Origin: Alphaproteobacteria bacterium
GTDB lineage: Bacteria > Pseudomonadota > Alphaproteobacteria > Micavibrionales > Micavibrionaceae
Direction: 5' to 3'
Assembly: GCA_020442385.1 (NCBI GenBank)
Contig: JAGRKE010000011.1
Coordinates: 1-64,000, forward strand
DNA length: 64,000 bases
Shown: piece after piece, positions 33,197-42,603 of the stretch
How the letters are laid out: each line of letters starts with the position of its first letter
How positions within the stretch are numbered: position 1 is the stretch's first letter
The notes under the pieces: generated by a model
What the model saw: only the letters and a program-made list of their open reading frames with translations
Told to the model about the DNA's origin: nothing
Database searches by the model: none
Translations under genes and position numbers: made by a program

Positions 33197-35775
33197 CCGG
33201 CCACCACATTTACGATTTTTCCGGGCACATAGATAAATTTGCGCACCTGCTTGCCTTCGCCCTCGACATATCTTTTGACGTTGTCTTGCGATAGCGCGGC
33301 TTCGCGCGCAACATCTTCGCTGGCATCGGGCGCGATAGAAATTTGTGCGCGCACCTTGCCGTTCACTTGAACTCCGATCGTAACAACATCATCGCTCAGC
33401 AGTGCTTCATCGGCTTGCGGCCAGTTCTCATCAGCAAGAATGGTTTCATGGCCCAGCGCGTTCCAAAGCTCTTCGGCCAAATGCGGCATCATCGGATTAA
33501 ACAGTTTAACCAGAATCTCCAACGCTTCTTTAACTGCCCATGCGCCGCCATTAAGTTTCACCAGCGCTTGCGCTTGATCCGGATTACCAAGCGCGTTAGA
33601 CAGCTCGCGAATTTGCGCAACCGCCTTATTCATTGCGAAATCTTCAATGCTTTTGGCCACACCTGCGGCGGCCTTGTGCGCGCTGCGGCGCAATTCCATC
33701 ACATCATCATCGAAATGTCCCGGCTTTTGCACATCATCGGCGGGGATGTAATCTTTATATTCCATCACCATGCGATAGAGTTTATTCACAAAGCGCCACG
33801 CGCCCTCAATCCCGCTTTCGGTCCATTCTAGATCGCGCTCGGGCGGTGAGTCAGACAGAATAAACAGCCGCGCTGCATCCGCGCCGTAGGTGTCGATAAT
33901 ATCTTGCGGGTCAACCACGTTCTTTTTCGATTTCGACATTTTGATCGACGGGCCAACTTTAATGCCGGATTTATCTTCCATCGCATCATATTCGGCGGGC
34001 GTGATCCATTTGCCATTAGCATCGGTATAAGTCTCATGCGTGACCATGCCTTGCGTGAACAGGCCGTTAAAGGGCTCGGACACATCCAAAAGGCCGCAAT
34101 CGCGCATGGCCTTGGTGAAAAAACGGGCATAGAGCAAATGCAAAACCGCGTGCTCGACGCCGCCAATATATTGGTCAACGCCTGTAAAATTGCCCTTGGT
34201 GGCGTGCATCCAATAGGCGGCCTTATTTTTGGCAACGGGCAGCGTTTCATTTTTCGGATCGCAATAGCGGAATTGATACCAGCTGGATTCAAAGAACGTG
34301 TCGAATGTGTCGGTCTCGCGCGTGGCGTCTTTGCCGCATTTCGGACAGGCGCAATTTTTCCAAGTTGGATGGTGCGCGAGCGGGTTGCCCGGTTTATCGA
34401 AGGTTACATCCTCAGGCAAAGTCACGGGCAAATCTGATTCGGGAACGGGCACTGCGCCGCAATCCTCACAATAAATAATCGGGATCGGGCAGCCCCAGTA
34501 GCGCTGGCGGGATACGCCCCAATCCCGCAGGCGGAATTGTGTAATGCCCTTGCCATTGTCGATCTCTTCACATTTTTTGATCATCGCGGCGATGGCGTCT
34601 TCTTTATTTAGGCCATCTAAAAATTCGGAGTTGATCGCTACGCCGGCCTCCATGAAGGGCAGCTCGCATGCGCTGTCATCGGTGGGCTTGACCACCTGTT
34701 TAATCGGCAAGTCGTATTTGCTCGCGAAATCAAAGTCGCGCTGATCATGGCCTGGCACGCCAAAAATCGCGCCTGTGCCGTAATCCATCAGGATGAAGTT
34801 GGCGATATAGATCGGGAATTCCTGACCGGGCAGCAACGGGTGCGTGGCCTTAAATCCGGTATCAAAGCCGAGCTTTTCTGCCTGCGCAATGGCTTCTTCG
34901 GATGTGCCGATGCTTTGGCATTTCTTGATAAAGGCTTCAAAGCCGTCTTGATTGCCCGCCAGCTTTTCACTTAACGGGTGGTCAGGCGCTAGCGCGATGA
35001 AAGACGCGCCGAATAATGTATCGGGGCGGGTGGTGAAGACCTCAATTTGTTCATCACTGCCCGTGATATTCCATGTGAATTGCAGGCCCTTGGATTTGCC
35101 GATCCAGTTTTCCTGCATGATGCGCACTTTTTCCGGCCAGCGGTCGAGCTTTTGCACCTCTTCCAGCAATTCCTCGGCGTAATCGGTGATTTTCAGGAAC
35201 CATTGGTTCAGCTTGCGGCGCTCCACCGGCGCGCCTGTGCGCCAGCCCTTGCCGTCGATAACCTGTTCATTGGCCAAAACGGTGTTATCCACCGGGTCCC
35301 AGTTCACAACCGATTCCTTGCGGTAGGCGATACCTTTTTTCAGGAAATCGAGGAACATTTTTTGTTCGTGGCGGTAATAATCGGGATCGCAGGTCGCAAC
35401 CTCGCGGCTCCAATCAATCGACAGGCCCATTGATTGCAGCTGCGTGCGCATCTGATCAATATTTTCATGCGTCCATTTGCCCGGATGCACGCCCGCATCA
35501 ATCGCTGCATTTTCCGCCGGCAAGCCAAACGCATCCCAACCCATCGGATGAATCACGTTAAATCCCTTGGCTTTGCGGTAGCGCGCGACAACATCGCCGA
35601 GGGTGTAATTGCGCACATGGCCGACATGAATACGGCCGCTGGGGTAGGGAAACATCTCCAGCACGTAATATTTATCCTGATTGGAATCGGCGGATACGTT
35701 GAAACACCCGCGCTCATCCCAGGTTTTTTGCCATTTAATTTCAGTATCTTTGATGTTGTAGCGAATTTCGCTCAT
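33193..35775 (-). CDS. leuS: Leucyl-tRNA synthetase
   Basis: Class I aminoacyl-tRNA synthetase charging tRNA-Leu. The HIGH-type motif is in [14 protein letters not shown] near residues 44-57; the KMSKS signature appears as IKMSKSKKN; the CP1 editing domain includes [12 protein letters not shown]. Length 860 is normal and the zinc-binding cluster CEDCGAV...CACPKCG is present in the middle. Co-transcribed with lptE by overlap. Confidence 0.98.
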   Translation of the reverse strand: MSEIRYNIKDTEIKWQKTWDERGCFNVSADSNQDKYYVLEMFPYPSGRIHVGHVRNYTLGDVVARYRKAKGFNVIHPMGWDAFGLPAENAAIDAGVHPGKWTHENIDQMRTQLQSMGLSIDWSREVATCDPDYYRHEQKMFLDFLKKGIAYRKESVVNWDPVDNTVLANEQVIDGKGWRTGAPVERRKLNQWFLKITDYAEELLEEVQKLDRWPEKVRIMQENWIGKSKGLQFTWNITGSDEQIEVFTTRPDTLFGASFIALAPDHPLSEKLAGNQDGFEAFIKKCQSIGTSEEAIAQAEKLGFDTGFKATHPLLPGQEFPIYIANFILMDYGTGAIFGVPGHDQRDFDFASKYDLPIKQVVKPTDDSACELPFMEAGVAINSEFLDGLNKEDAIAAMIKKCEEIDNGKGITQFRLRDWGVSRQRYWGCPIPIIYCEDCGAVPVPESDLPVTLPEDVTFDKPGNPLAHHPTWKNCACPKCGKDATRETDTFDTFFESSWYQFRYCDPKNETLPVAKNKAAYWMHATKGNFTGVDQYIGGVEHAVLHLLYARFFTKAMRDCGLLDVSEPFNGLFTQGMVTHETYTDANGKWITPAEYDAMEDKSGIKVGPSIKMSKSKKNVVDPQDIIDTYGADAARLFILSDSPPERDLEWTESGIEGAWRFVNKLYRMVMEYKDYIPADDVQKPGHFDDDVMELRRSAHKAAAGVAKSIEDFAMNKAVAQIRELSNALGNPDQAQALVKLNGGAWAVKEALEILVKLFNPMMPHLAEELWNALGHETILADENWPQADEALLSDDVVTIGVQVNGKVRAQISIAPDASEDVAREAALSQDNVKRYVEGEGKQVRKFIYVPGKIVNVVAG

Positions 35776-35859
35776 TTTTTGGATTTCCGTTTCGGCTCAA
35801 AGTCTTGCAAGGCTTAATGAATTACCGTAAAAGCACGGAAGCGTAAAGGCGTAAAATAT

Positions 35860-35887
35860 TTGACATAACTAAATAGTTTGTTGTATT
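35860..35887 (+). promoter_or_regulatory. Promoter of the 59-residue gene
   Basis: TTGACA (35860-35865) and TGTATT (35882-35887), 16-base spacing, about 38 bases before the start codon. It points away from leuS. Confidence 0.5.
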
Positions 35888-35924
35888 CTTTAGAGCATTA
35901 GACAAAATTTAAGGGAGAGTAGCG

Positions 35925-36104
35925 ATGGCGGACTTAAAACTGGAAGAACTTCTTGATAATAAGAAAACTGGCGAATCCATTATTTCCAAACATTTTGGCA
36001 TAGAGACAACAGTGACAGCGCAAGATCAGGGGCTTCTTAATTTTCCAGCCTATAAAGAAGGTGTTAAGTTAGACAATCCCCGCCACGATCTTGAATGGAA
36101 ATAA
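35925..36104 (+). CDS. Small orphan protein (59 residues)
   Basis: Starts MADLKLEELL and ends in HDLEWK; an excellent ribosome site GGGAGAG lies before the ATG, a promoter precedes it and an intrinsic terminator follows, so it has the signs of a complete single-gene transcription unit. Composition is acidic and soluble, with a helix at the start (LEELLDNKKTGESIISK). No family recognised. It is divergent from leuS and convergent with the DUF3576 lipoprotein gene. Confidence 0.65.
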   Translation: MADLKLEELLDNKKTGESIISKHFGIETTVTAQDQGLLNFPAYKEGVKLDNPRHDLEWK

Positions 36105-36129
36105 ATCTAATTCATATATCAGGAATTAA

Positions 36130-36155
36130 AAAAGCCCTCTCAATCGAGGGCTTTT
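36130..36155. terminator. Bidirectional intrinsic terminator
   Basis: AAAAGCCCTC (36130-36139), six-base loop, GAGGGCTTTT (36146-36155) followed by ATTTTATT; the A-rich left arm gives a U-run on the other strand as well. It separates the 59-residue gene from the convergent lipoprotein gene. Confidence 0.88.
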
Positions 36156-36158
36156 ATT

Positions 36159-36701
36159 TTATTCATCGAGCTGCGCAATGCGCAATTGCCGCGCGCGGGT
36201 CAGAATCGCATCTTCCAGATTGCGCGCGGTTTCGTCCGCTGCTTCGACATCTTTCCAGCCGCCACCGCTCTTAACTTGCTTAAAGACACGCACGCGCACC
36301 CCGTCAGAGCGCAGCTGGCGGCCCAAAATAAAGACATTGATCTTAAAGCGCTCTTCGCTTTCCGCATTGGGCATATACCAGTCGGTCAGGATAACCCCGC
36401 CAAACGGATCGGCGCTGGCTAGTGGCATAAAAGACACCGTGTCAAGTGAGGCGCGCCAAAGGAAGCTATTCACGCCAATGCCACTATCGTCTTCATTGTC
36501 TTTTTTGCCACCCAGAATGCTCAGGCCGTCATTGCCGAAAATACTTTCTTTTTCGCCATAAATATTGCCATCGCCGCCGGTCTGGTTGCGGTCAAGTCCG
36601 CTTGGATATTTCGCCTCGGTTTCAATGCTGTCACAGCCGGCAATGAAGAAAGCGCAGCTGGCTGTTAAAACCAGAACTAAAGGTGCTAAAGCGTTTTTCA
36701 T
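36159..36701 (-). CDS. DUF3576 domain lipoprotein
   Basis: A 180-residue protein with signal peptide and lipobox IAGC (Cys23), so anchored in the periplasm or outer membrane. The core after residue 75 (GVNSFLWRASLDTVSFMPLASADPFGG, then ILTDWYMP) is the DUF3576 signature, a family confined mainly to alphaproteobacteria and of unknown function. A Gly/Asn/Asp-rich linker precedes it. Monocistronic, ending at the bidirectional terminator. Confidence 0.9.
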   Translation of the reverse strand: MKNALAPLVLVLTASCAFFIAGCDSIETEAKYPSGLDRNQTGGDGNIYGEKESIFGNDGLSILGGKKDNEDDSGIGVNSFLWRASLDTVSFMPLASADPFGGVILTDWYMPNAESEERFKINVFILGRQLRSDGVRVRVFKQVKSGGGWKDVEAADETARNLEDAILTRARQLRIAQLDE

Positions 36702-37009
36702 GATTGTTCTAATACCTAACTCATCAACTTAAGTATTCTGCTTACCACGCCGCGCGCAGTGCGACAAGCGTGCAATAGATAAGAAATAGTGTCTGATTGT
36801 GGGAAAAATCCCGTTTTTTGGTGTGTTGCAAAATTGCAACGCGCGTTAAAAAAATGTGATATTTTTGTTTTTCCCGCGTTGACGCTTGCCATATATGCTG
36901 GCTAAATCAGGAGGTCCACTAGTAATAGAGGGCAATTCTATTGTTGGGTTCGTATTTATCGGATCTTTTAATCATACATTTAAATCAATTTCTATTGGAG
37001 GAAATTTAA
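36702..37009. promoter_or_regulatory. Divergent control region of the lipoprotein and porin genes
   Basis: The 308-base gap holds an inverted repeat GTTGCAA-AA-TTGCAAC (36825-36840), a plausible porin promoter TTGACG (36879-36884) with CTAAAT (36902-36907, 17-base spacer, weak -10), and in the leader a hairpin AATAGA/TCTATT (36924-36929 with 36937-36942). An isolated AGGAGGT (36909-36915) is not followed by an ORF. The leader is about 95 bases, a common site of small-RNA control of porins. Confidence 0.5.
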
Positions 37010-38188
37010 ATGAAAAAACTACTTACTTCAGCTGCTGTTTGCGGTCTGGTGTTCGCTGCTGCTCCTGCACATGCGGATGTTGACCTCGAATTGGGCGGTT
37101 ACTTCAAGGGCTACGGTGTATACGTAGATCAGGACGAAGACAGCACGACTCCTACAGGTCCTGTTAACGATCTGGACTTCATCCGTAACACTGAAATTCA
37201 CTTCACAGGCGAAACAACATTGGACAATGGTCTGATCGTTGGTTTCCACTTGGAAGCTGATGCAGATGTTGGCACAAGCAATGCTGGTGCCGTAAACGAC
37301 TCATTCGACGTTGATGAATCATATGCGTATTTCGCTGGTTCATGGGGTCGTGTGAATGCTGGTGCTGAAGACGGTGCTGCTTACCTGTTGCAGGTTGCTG
37401 CTCCTTCTGCTGACTCCAACATCGACGGTATCCGTCAGTTCGTTAACCCAGTGAACTACACAACATTGCTGTCAGCTGCTCTTGTACCAGCTGGTCTGCC
37501 AATTGGTGCAAACAACTCTGGTGGTCTTGACTATGACATGGACCCAGCAGGTAAGTCTGACAAACTGACATACTTGTCACCTGTCATGAACGGCTTCCAG
37601 CTTGGTTTGTCTTATTCACCTGACACAGACAATGCTAACGAAAACGGCATTGGTCTTGATGATCAGGAAGACACAATCGGTGCAACATACGAAGCTGCTG
37701 TTCGCTATGAAGGCGAATTCAACGGCGTAGGTCTGACAGCCGGTGCTGGTTACTCACACGGTGATAACGAAGCTGATGCTGTTTTGCCACCCGTTCCTGC
37801 CGCAGTTGACTCTGATGACCGTCAAGCATGGAACGCAGGTCTTGACCTTGACTTCGGTGCATTCGGCGTAGGCGCTGCTTACGTTGAAGACAACGGTGGT
37901 GTTGAAGGCGTAGGCTTCGACGACGAAGAAACATGGGTTGTTGGTGTTGACTATACAACTGGTGCTTTCAAGTTGGGCGCATCTTACTATGACCAAGAGA
38001 ACTCATTCGGGATCGACGGTGTGGACGCAACACGCTACTCAGGTGGTGTGACATATACATATGGTCCAGGCATGACATTCCGCGGTTCTATCGGTTATGT
38101 TGAGCACGAAGCTACAGGCATTAACCCAGATGGTGGTAATGACGTAGACGCTACATACGTAACATTGGGTACACAGATTAACTTCTAA
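37010..38188 (+). CDS. Outer-membrane porin
   Basis: General diffusion-type porin. Signal peptide of 22 residues (cleavage after AHA), then repeated amphipathic strands of the kind ELGGYFKGYGVY and a terminal phenylalanine (GTQINF) recognised by the BAM machinery. The acidic loops (DQDEDSTTP, DDQEDTIG) suggest cation preference. The ribosome site TTGGAGGAAATTT is the strongest in the window, and codon choice is strikingly uniform (GCT, GGT, ACA, GTT) unlike the neighbours, the mark of a very highly expressed gene rather than of transfer. Length 392. Confidence 0.93.
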   Translation: MKKLLTSAAVCGLVFAAAPAHADVDLELGGYFKGYGVYVDQDEDSTTPTGPVNDLDFIRNTEIHFTGETTLDNGLIVGFHLEADADVGTSNAGAVNDSFDVDESYAYFAGSWGRVNAGAEDGAAYLLQVAAPSADSNIDGIRQFVNPVNYTTLLSAALVPAGLPIGANNSGGLDYDMDPAGKSDKLTYLSPVMNGFQLGLSYSPDTDNANENGIGLDDQEDTIGATYEAAVRYEGEFNGVGLTAGAGYSHGDNEADAVLPPVPAAVDSDDRQAWNAGLDLDFGAFGVGAAYVEDNGGVEGVGFDDEETWVVGVDYTTGAFKLGASYYDQENSFGIDGVDATRYSGGVTYTYGPGMTFRGSIGYVEHEATGINPDGGNDVDATYVTLGTQINF

Positions 38189-38211
38189 TCTGTTCACCAT
38201 ATGAATTTGGG

Positions 38212-38233
38212 AAGGGCGCTTTCGGGCGCCCTT
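38212..38233 (+). terminator. Intrinsic terminator of the porin gene
   Basis: AAGGGCGC (38212-38219), loop TTTCGG, GCGCCCTT (38226-38233), then TTCTTTT. A classic strong terminator 23 bases after the stop codon. Confidence 0.93.
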
Positions 38234-38266
38234 TTCTTTTGTGCAAACTGTTGTAGACTTGAAGAC

Positions 38267-38932
38267 ATGTCCATAGCTCAAAATCTCAAAACCATTCACG
38301 ACACGATTGAAAAAGCCGCCGCCGCTGCCGGACGTGCGGCGGATGATGTACGCCTTGTCGCGGTGAGCAAGATGCAGCCCGACGCGCGCATTGAGGAGGC
38401 CTTGACGGCCGGGCAGCGCCTGTTTGGTGAAAACCGCGTGCAGGAGGCGCAAGAGCGTTGGGCTGAGCGACGCTTGAAATACCCTGATTTACAGCTTCAT
38501 CTGATCGGGCCGCTGCAAAGCAATAAAGCCAAAGAGGCGGTCGCGCTGTTTGATGTGATTGAAACGCTGGACCGGGAGAAAATCGCACGCGCAGTAGCCA
38601 CCGAAATGGCAAAGCAAGGGCGTGATCTGCCCTGTTTCATTCAGGTGAACACGGGGAATGAAGATCAAAAATCCGGTATTCACCCGGATGCGCTGCAAGA
38701 TTTTTATGATTTTTGTTACGGCGAATGCGGGCTGGATATTCAGGGCCTCATGTGCATTCCGCCCGTGAATGAGCCTCCGGCGGCCCATTTTGCGTTGCTT
38801 GCCAAACAGGCGAGAGATTTGGGGTTGGCACAGCTTAGCATGGGGATGAGCGGGGATTTCGAAACCGCGATTGCACAAGGCGCGACTTCTATACGCGTGG
38901 GAACAGGCGTTTTTGGTGCGCGCGATAATTAG
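38267..38932 (+). CDS. yggS: Pyridoxal-phosphate homeostasis protein (YggS/PLPBP)
   Basis: Fold-type III PLP-binding protein that buffers free pyridoxal phosphate. The Schiff-base lysine is Lys35 in LVAVSKMQP; GENRVQEAQERW, LHLIGPLQSNKAKEA and the phosphate-binding GMSGDFETAI are family motifs. The ATG at 38267 gives 221 residues; longer frames run into the porin terminator. It ends three bases before the stop of the convergent orphan. Confidence 0.95.
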   Translation: MSIAQNLKTIHDTIEKAAAAAGRAADDVRLVAVSKMQPDARIEEALTAGQRLFGENRVQEAQERWAERRLKYPDLQLHLIGPLQSNKAKEAVALFDVIETLDREKIARAVATEMAKQGRDLPCFIQVNTGNEDQKSGIHPDALQDFYDFCYGECGLDIQGLMCIPPVNEPPAAHFALLAKQARDLGLAQLSMGMSGDFETAIAQGATSIRVGTGVFGARDN

Positions 38933-38935
38933 GGC

Positions 38936-39580
38936 TTAAGCAGTTTTATCAAGCCGCTCAATGGTAATGCCCGAAGGGTGGCTTAAATCACTAAAAGCCA
39001 GCAGGGAATTGGATAAATCATCATAATGCTGTGCAATCTGAACCGCTTCATTCAGGCGTGCTTCGGGGGTTTTGGATTTAATGTAATGCGGGCGCTCACC
39101 GCGCGCCATGGCAAGGGCATTGCCCGTAATATCTTTGCCTGTCTCTTCCTGAATAACCACATTTACGAGCCCGGCGGCTGCGCCCAGCGCGCCGCCAAAG
39201 AGTGCGCCGCCCATAACCTGACTGGCGGGCTTGATTTCATCACCCGTTACACCGCGGTAAAGCTGAGCGACCAGCGGAATATGCTGCAGCGGATTGACCA
39301 TATCGACCAGATCGGCAAAGCCGAATTCCTGCGGCGCATTTGGTGCGGATGGTTCCGCGCTCTCGCCCTCGTAATAAGATAGCGAGGTCAGTGGCATCGG
39401 CGCGCCTTGTGCATGCGTACTTGCGCTCAAAGAACGCTCAATCTCGGTTTTGGCGGTGGCGCGCGCGCTTTCCCATTTGGGCACAGATCCGCCCATGCGC
39501 TCGTTCTTGATCATCGTCAGGATCTTTTTTGGTGCGCTAAAATCGCTGATTGGCTGTGTTACAGGGCTAAAACTATGCAT
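38936..39580 (-). CDS. Orphan with glycine-zipper segment
   Basis: A 214-residue protein of unknown function. The N-terminal 90 residues are polar and Ser/Pro/Ala-rich; residues about 122-145 form a Gly/Ala-rich stretch (GGALFGGALGAAAGLVNVV) that could insert in a membrane or pack as a glycine zipper. DLVDMVNPLQHIPLVAQLYR, ahead of it, looks like a conserved helical anchor. The C-terminus is soluble and helical. No signal peptide is seen. It is divergent from the winged-helix gene. Confidence 0.65.
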   Translation of the reverse strand: MHSFSPVTQPISDFSAPKKILTMIKNERMGGSVPKWESARATAKTEIERSLSASTHAQGAPMPLTSLSYYEGESAEPSAPNAPQEFGFADLVDMVNPLQHIPLVAQLYRGVTGDEIKPASQVMGGALFGGALGAAAGLVNVVIQEETGKDITGNALAMARGERPHYIKSKTPEARLNEAVQIAQHYDDLSNSLLAFSDLSHPSGITIERLDKTA

Positions 39581-39663
39581 TTTTTACCAAAACTGTTTAT
39601 GTCCGTTTAGAAGCGTTGCAAAAGCCATGCCATTGAAAAGCATGAGAAATCAGGGTTTTGGCG

Positions 39664-39693
39664 CTGTGCATCCTCGCGCAAAGCGATGCACAG
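39664..39693. promoter_or_regulatory. Hairpin between divergent genes
   Basis: CTGTGCATC (39664-39672) and GATGCACAG (39685-39693) form a perfect nine-base stem, followed on the plus strand by GGCTGTTTTT. It lies 31 bases before the start of the winged-helix gene and may be an operator or an attenuator. Confidence 0.4.
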
Positions 39694-39724
39694 GGCTGTT
39701 TTTGCCGCACAGAGTGTGGTAAAA

Positions 39725-40291
39725 ATGCCTATGGCCGAGATCGTGATTATACAGCCCGATACCTCTTCAATCCCTGCACTGCGCGCGGCGCTCAAGGCGG
39801 CAAAAGTGCAAGATATTTGCCGGATTGAAAGCGCATTTGATGGCGCAGATAAAACCTATATATGCATCGGCGCAGCGCCGGACGGGCTTGAAATTCTTGA
39901 AAATGACCATTTTACGCCGCCTTTTCGTATTGGCGCGCTGCTTGACCGGGTGCAAAGACACGCAAAAGAGCGCAGCAAAAATGCCTCTGCCGCGCCGGTT
40001 GAAATCGGCAATTATACGCTCAATCCGCTGGAAGGGCTTTTAACTTGCGCCGAGAGCGGGGATGAAATTCGCCTCACGGAAAAAGAGCAGCATATCTTAT
40101 TGTTTCTGTATCAAAACGGATCACAAGTGACTGATCGTGAAACATTGCTGGGGGAGGTCTGGGGCTATGCGGATTCGGTAGAGACCCACACGCTGGAGAC
40201 GCATATTTACCGCCTGCGCCAAAAAATTGAAAAAGACCCGGCCAATCCGGCCATTCTCTTAACTGAAGATCAGGGATACCGGCTGGCTTAA
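39725..40291 (+). CDS. OmpR/PhoB-type winged-helix protein with degraded receiver
   Basis: A 188-residue putative transcription regulator. The C-terminal domain (about residues 95-188) is a clear OmpR/PhoB winged helix: LTEKEQHILLFLYQN, DRETLLGEVWGY, then LETHIYRLRQKIE with the recognition helix. The N-terminal part is too short for a complete receiver and lacks a phosphorylatable aspartate in the expected strand; only the final helix (PPFRIGALLDRVQ) still looks like the alpha5 region, where the usual lysine before Pro is lost. It is therefore probably phosphorylation-independent. The start could also be the ATG at 39731. No sensor kinase is adjacent. Confidence 0.85.
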   Translation: MPMAEIVIIQPDTSSIPALRAALKAAKVQDICRIESAFDGADKTYICIGAAPDGLEILENDHFTPPFRIGALLDRVQRHAKERSKNASAAPVEIGNYTLNPLEGLLTCAESGDEIRLTEKEQHILLFLYQNGSQVTDRETLLGEVWGYADSVETHTLETHIYRLRQKIEKDPANPAILLTEDQGYRLA

Positions 40292-40869
40292 GCGCCGCCT
40301 TTGAGTTTGTCCACGGCCGCAACCAAACTTTGCAGGAAGGTTGCGTTGCGTTCAAGCACAAGTTCTTCATACCCCTGCGCGGATAAGGCTTTTAAATCAT
40401 TGATCAGCGTGTGAATTGTGCGGATCTCGCTGCCATCCAACCCCAAATTTTCTGCAGTTTCTTGCGCGCTGCCTTTTTTGAATTTCGTGTCCTCATGGCC
40501 GCTTTGCGCGGCGGTTTTATAGGCACCTGTGGCCTGTGCCATAGCGCCGTTGACCGGGCGCTCCTTGTTAAAATCATGCCCCATTTTGGGTGTGTCTTTT
40601 TCGGGCATGTTTTCTTGGTTGCCGTCTTGGCTCTCACCTTCTCGTTGTTCGGGAGGAAGTGACTTCAAAAATTCCTGCAAAAACGCACGCAGCGCCGTGA
40701 TGGATACGGTTGTATCATCCTCCAGCGCCAGCAGTTCAGCCTCGTCCTCAGTTTCGCCTTTTTTGCGGCGTTGCTGGTCGGGGTCGTGTCGGCGAATCTC
40801 CTGACGCGTGTCAGTCTGTTCAGCCTGACGCGGCGTCTGCGAGAGTATTTTTCCCAGCGTGTAAAACAT
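40288..40869 (-). CDS. Orphan helical, charged protein
   Basis: A 193-residue protein of unknown function. The chain is very rich in Glu, Gln, Lys and Arg with low-complexity middle part (residues about 70-140), and helical ends: an ITALRAFLQEFLKSL segment and a C-terminal coiled-coil-like ELVLERNATFLQSLVAAVDKL. The ATG at 40869 is the best start but the ribosome site (AAGGAG) is 13 bases away; 40935 is the other option. The stop overlaps that of the convergent winged-helix gene by four bases. Confidence 0.6.
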   Translation of the reverse strand: MFYTLGKILSQTPRQAEQTDTRQEIRRHDPDQQRRKKGETEDEAELLALEDDTTVSITALRAFLQEFLKSLPPEQREGESQDGNQENMPEKDTPKMGHDFNKERPVNGAMAQATGAYKTAAQSGHEDTKFKKGSAQETAENLGLDGSEIRTIHTLINDLKALSAQGYEELVLERNATFLQSLVAAVDKLKGGA

Positions 40870-41008
40870 CCTGTTTCCAAAGCTCCTTATCTTAAGGCTC
40901 TGTTTTGCCCTTATAATATGCAATTTGAGGGCCATTTTTGAGCATTTTCGGCAGAAATTTCATTAAATCATTGTTTTTAATAGAAAAAATCAACTATTAT
41001 GACGGCGC

Positions 41009-41533
41009 ATGAGTGACAAAAGAGACAGCAATAAACCGGGTTTGAGCGTAGATGACGCATCGCTCTGGCGCGCGATGACCGGGGATGTGAAGCGTTTGAA
41101 GGGGCGGGATTATCTTGAAGGCGAAGAAAAAGAGCGCGCAGAGCCGAAAATTCGCGAAACTGTCATGATCAAAACACCGCGAAAAAAGACAACGCCGCGC
41201 GCTAAAGCGACCGAGCTGGATAAACGCACGGATGAACGTCTGCGAAAGGGTAAGATCACCATCGAAGGAACGCTGGATTTGCATGGTCTGACGCAGGATG
41301 AAGCGCGCCCAGCGCTTGAGAAATTTGTCTTACAAGCCTATGCACAGCATAAGCGTTGCCTCTTGGTCATTACCGGGAAGGGGCGCGGAGAAGGCCCCGG
41401 TGTATTGCGTCAAAATGTGCCGGGCTGGTTGTTTGAAGGCGATCTTGTCGGGGTCGTTTTAAAGGCATATCCGGCGCAGCCCAAAGACGGCGGCAGCGGG
41501 GCGCTCTACGTTTATCTGCGCCGGGCGCGTTAA
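41009..41533 (+). CDS. Smr-domain protein
   Basis: A 174-residue protein with an N-terminal basic linker and a C-terminal Smr (MutS2-related) domain. The two motifs are present: LDLHGLTQDEA (about residues 92-102) and TGKGRGEGPGVLR (about 127-139). Smr domains are nucleases or RNA-binding modules; in bacteria stand-alone versions have been tied to ribosome rescue and DNA nicking, so exact role here is open. It converges with the M23 peptidase and shares a TTAA stop overlap. Confidence 0.92.
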   Translation: MSDKRDSNKPGLSVDDASLWRAMTGDVKRLKGRDYLEGEEKERAEPKIRETVMIKTPRKKTTPRAKATELDKRTDERLRKGKITIEGTLDLHGLTQDEARPALEKFVLQAYAQHKRCLLVITGKGRGEGPGVLRQNVPGWLFEGDLVGVVLKAYPAQPKDGGSGALYVYLRRAR

Positions 41534-42555
41534 CGCACGGCAATCATCTCGGTTTTTTGTTCTATTGTTTGACCGCCGCGCGATAGCGTTGCCAACCCCT
41601 TATAGACCCCCGCTTCAATCGCCCCGCCGGTCGATTTTCGGCCCGTATAATAATATTGGCGCGCCCGGGTTTTCTCCTGCGTTATGTTGCGCTTTACAAT
41701 CCGTAGCCCGTCCGGCGCAACAATCTCAAGAGTGATCTCATCGCCTGCTTCCACGCCGTAGAACGCGGCCCAGAAGATGAGCGCTTGTGCACTGCTCTTC
41801 AGGGCTTCGGGCTGGGTTTCTCCGGCCTTAATTGCGCCAAAATCGGGCGCGGTTTCACTAAAGCCCGCATCGAAAATGGCCCCGGCTTCGTAAGAAACGG
41901 CCTCATCGCTCGCCCATAAGGATTGTTTTTCTTGCCCGCAGCCCTCGCTGTTTTGCGCGCCTGAAAACGGGTCGGTCACACCGTTCTTCCATGTCACACC
42001 AAAATGCAGATGCGGAAATTCCGCTTCGCCCGAATGGCCGATTTGCGCGATTTTCTGGCCGCCAATCACGACATCATCGGGTTGCACAACGATGCTGCCT
42101 TGTTTCAAATGACAATAAACGGTGCTTAGGCCCGGAAAGCCAGCCGCGCTATGATCGATTAAAAGGCCGTTGCCGCATTCTCTGCGTGCGGCGCGAATGG
42201 CCTCCAGATCCTCTTTGCTTTTAAGGGTATCGGGCTCACCATCGCGCACACGCAAAACCGTTCCGGCCAAGGGCGCAAGCACATCTACACCCGTTGTCAC
42301 ATCGGCCATCGAGCTTACGGCGAAATCCGTGCCCTTATGGCCGTTATAGCTGCGCGCATTGCACTTAAAATCCTTGGCGCCCTCGCCCGAATCCATATCG
42401 ACATAATTCACAATCCAGCAATTTTCGCCCAGCTCACAATCCACCGGCAATTTGAATTCCGGCGTTTTAGCGGTAATATCATGATCCTGCGCCGTCGCGG
42501 CCAGCGGCACGGTCGTAAAAAGCAGGGCTAAAATAAAACAAAATATTTTTGACAT
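41530..42555 (-). CDS. M23-family peptidase, exported
   Basis: A 341-residue secreted protein. MSKIFCFILALLFTTVPLAATA is a Sec signal; the start at 42555 is chosen for it, while the frame continues 186 bases upstream without a signal. The LytM-type zinc peptidase domain shows YNGHKGTDF (first zinc ligands His and Asp) and the HLHFGV pair in FPHLHFGV. The metal set is complete, so the enzyme may cut cell-wall cross-links. The C-terminal 120 residues form an extra beta-rich domain of unknown family that carries no catalytic motif. Confidence 0.9.
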   Translation of the reverse strand: MSKIFCFILALLFTTVPLAATAQDHDITAKTPEFKLPVDCELGENCWIVNYVDMDSGEGAKDFKCNARSYNGHKGTDFAVSSMADVTTGVDVLAPLAGTVLRVRDGEPDTLKSKEDLEAIRAARRECGNGLLIDHSAAGFPGLSTVYCHLKQGSIVVQPDDVVIGGQKIAQIGHSGEAEFPHLHFGVTWKNGVTDPFSGAQNSEGCGQEKQSLWASDEAVSYEAGAIFDAGFSETAPDFGAIKAGETQPEALKSSAQALIFWAAFYGVEAGDEITLEIVAPDGLRIVKRNITQEKTRARQYYYTGRKSTGGAIEAGVYKGLATLSRGGQTIEQKTEMIAVR

Positions 42556-42603
42556 AATTTTATTACTTGGGCTATAAGTTTGGGCCAGAGGATTTGAAAA
42601 GCT

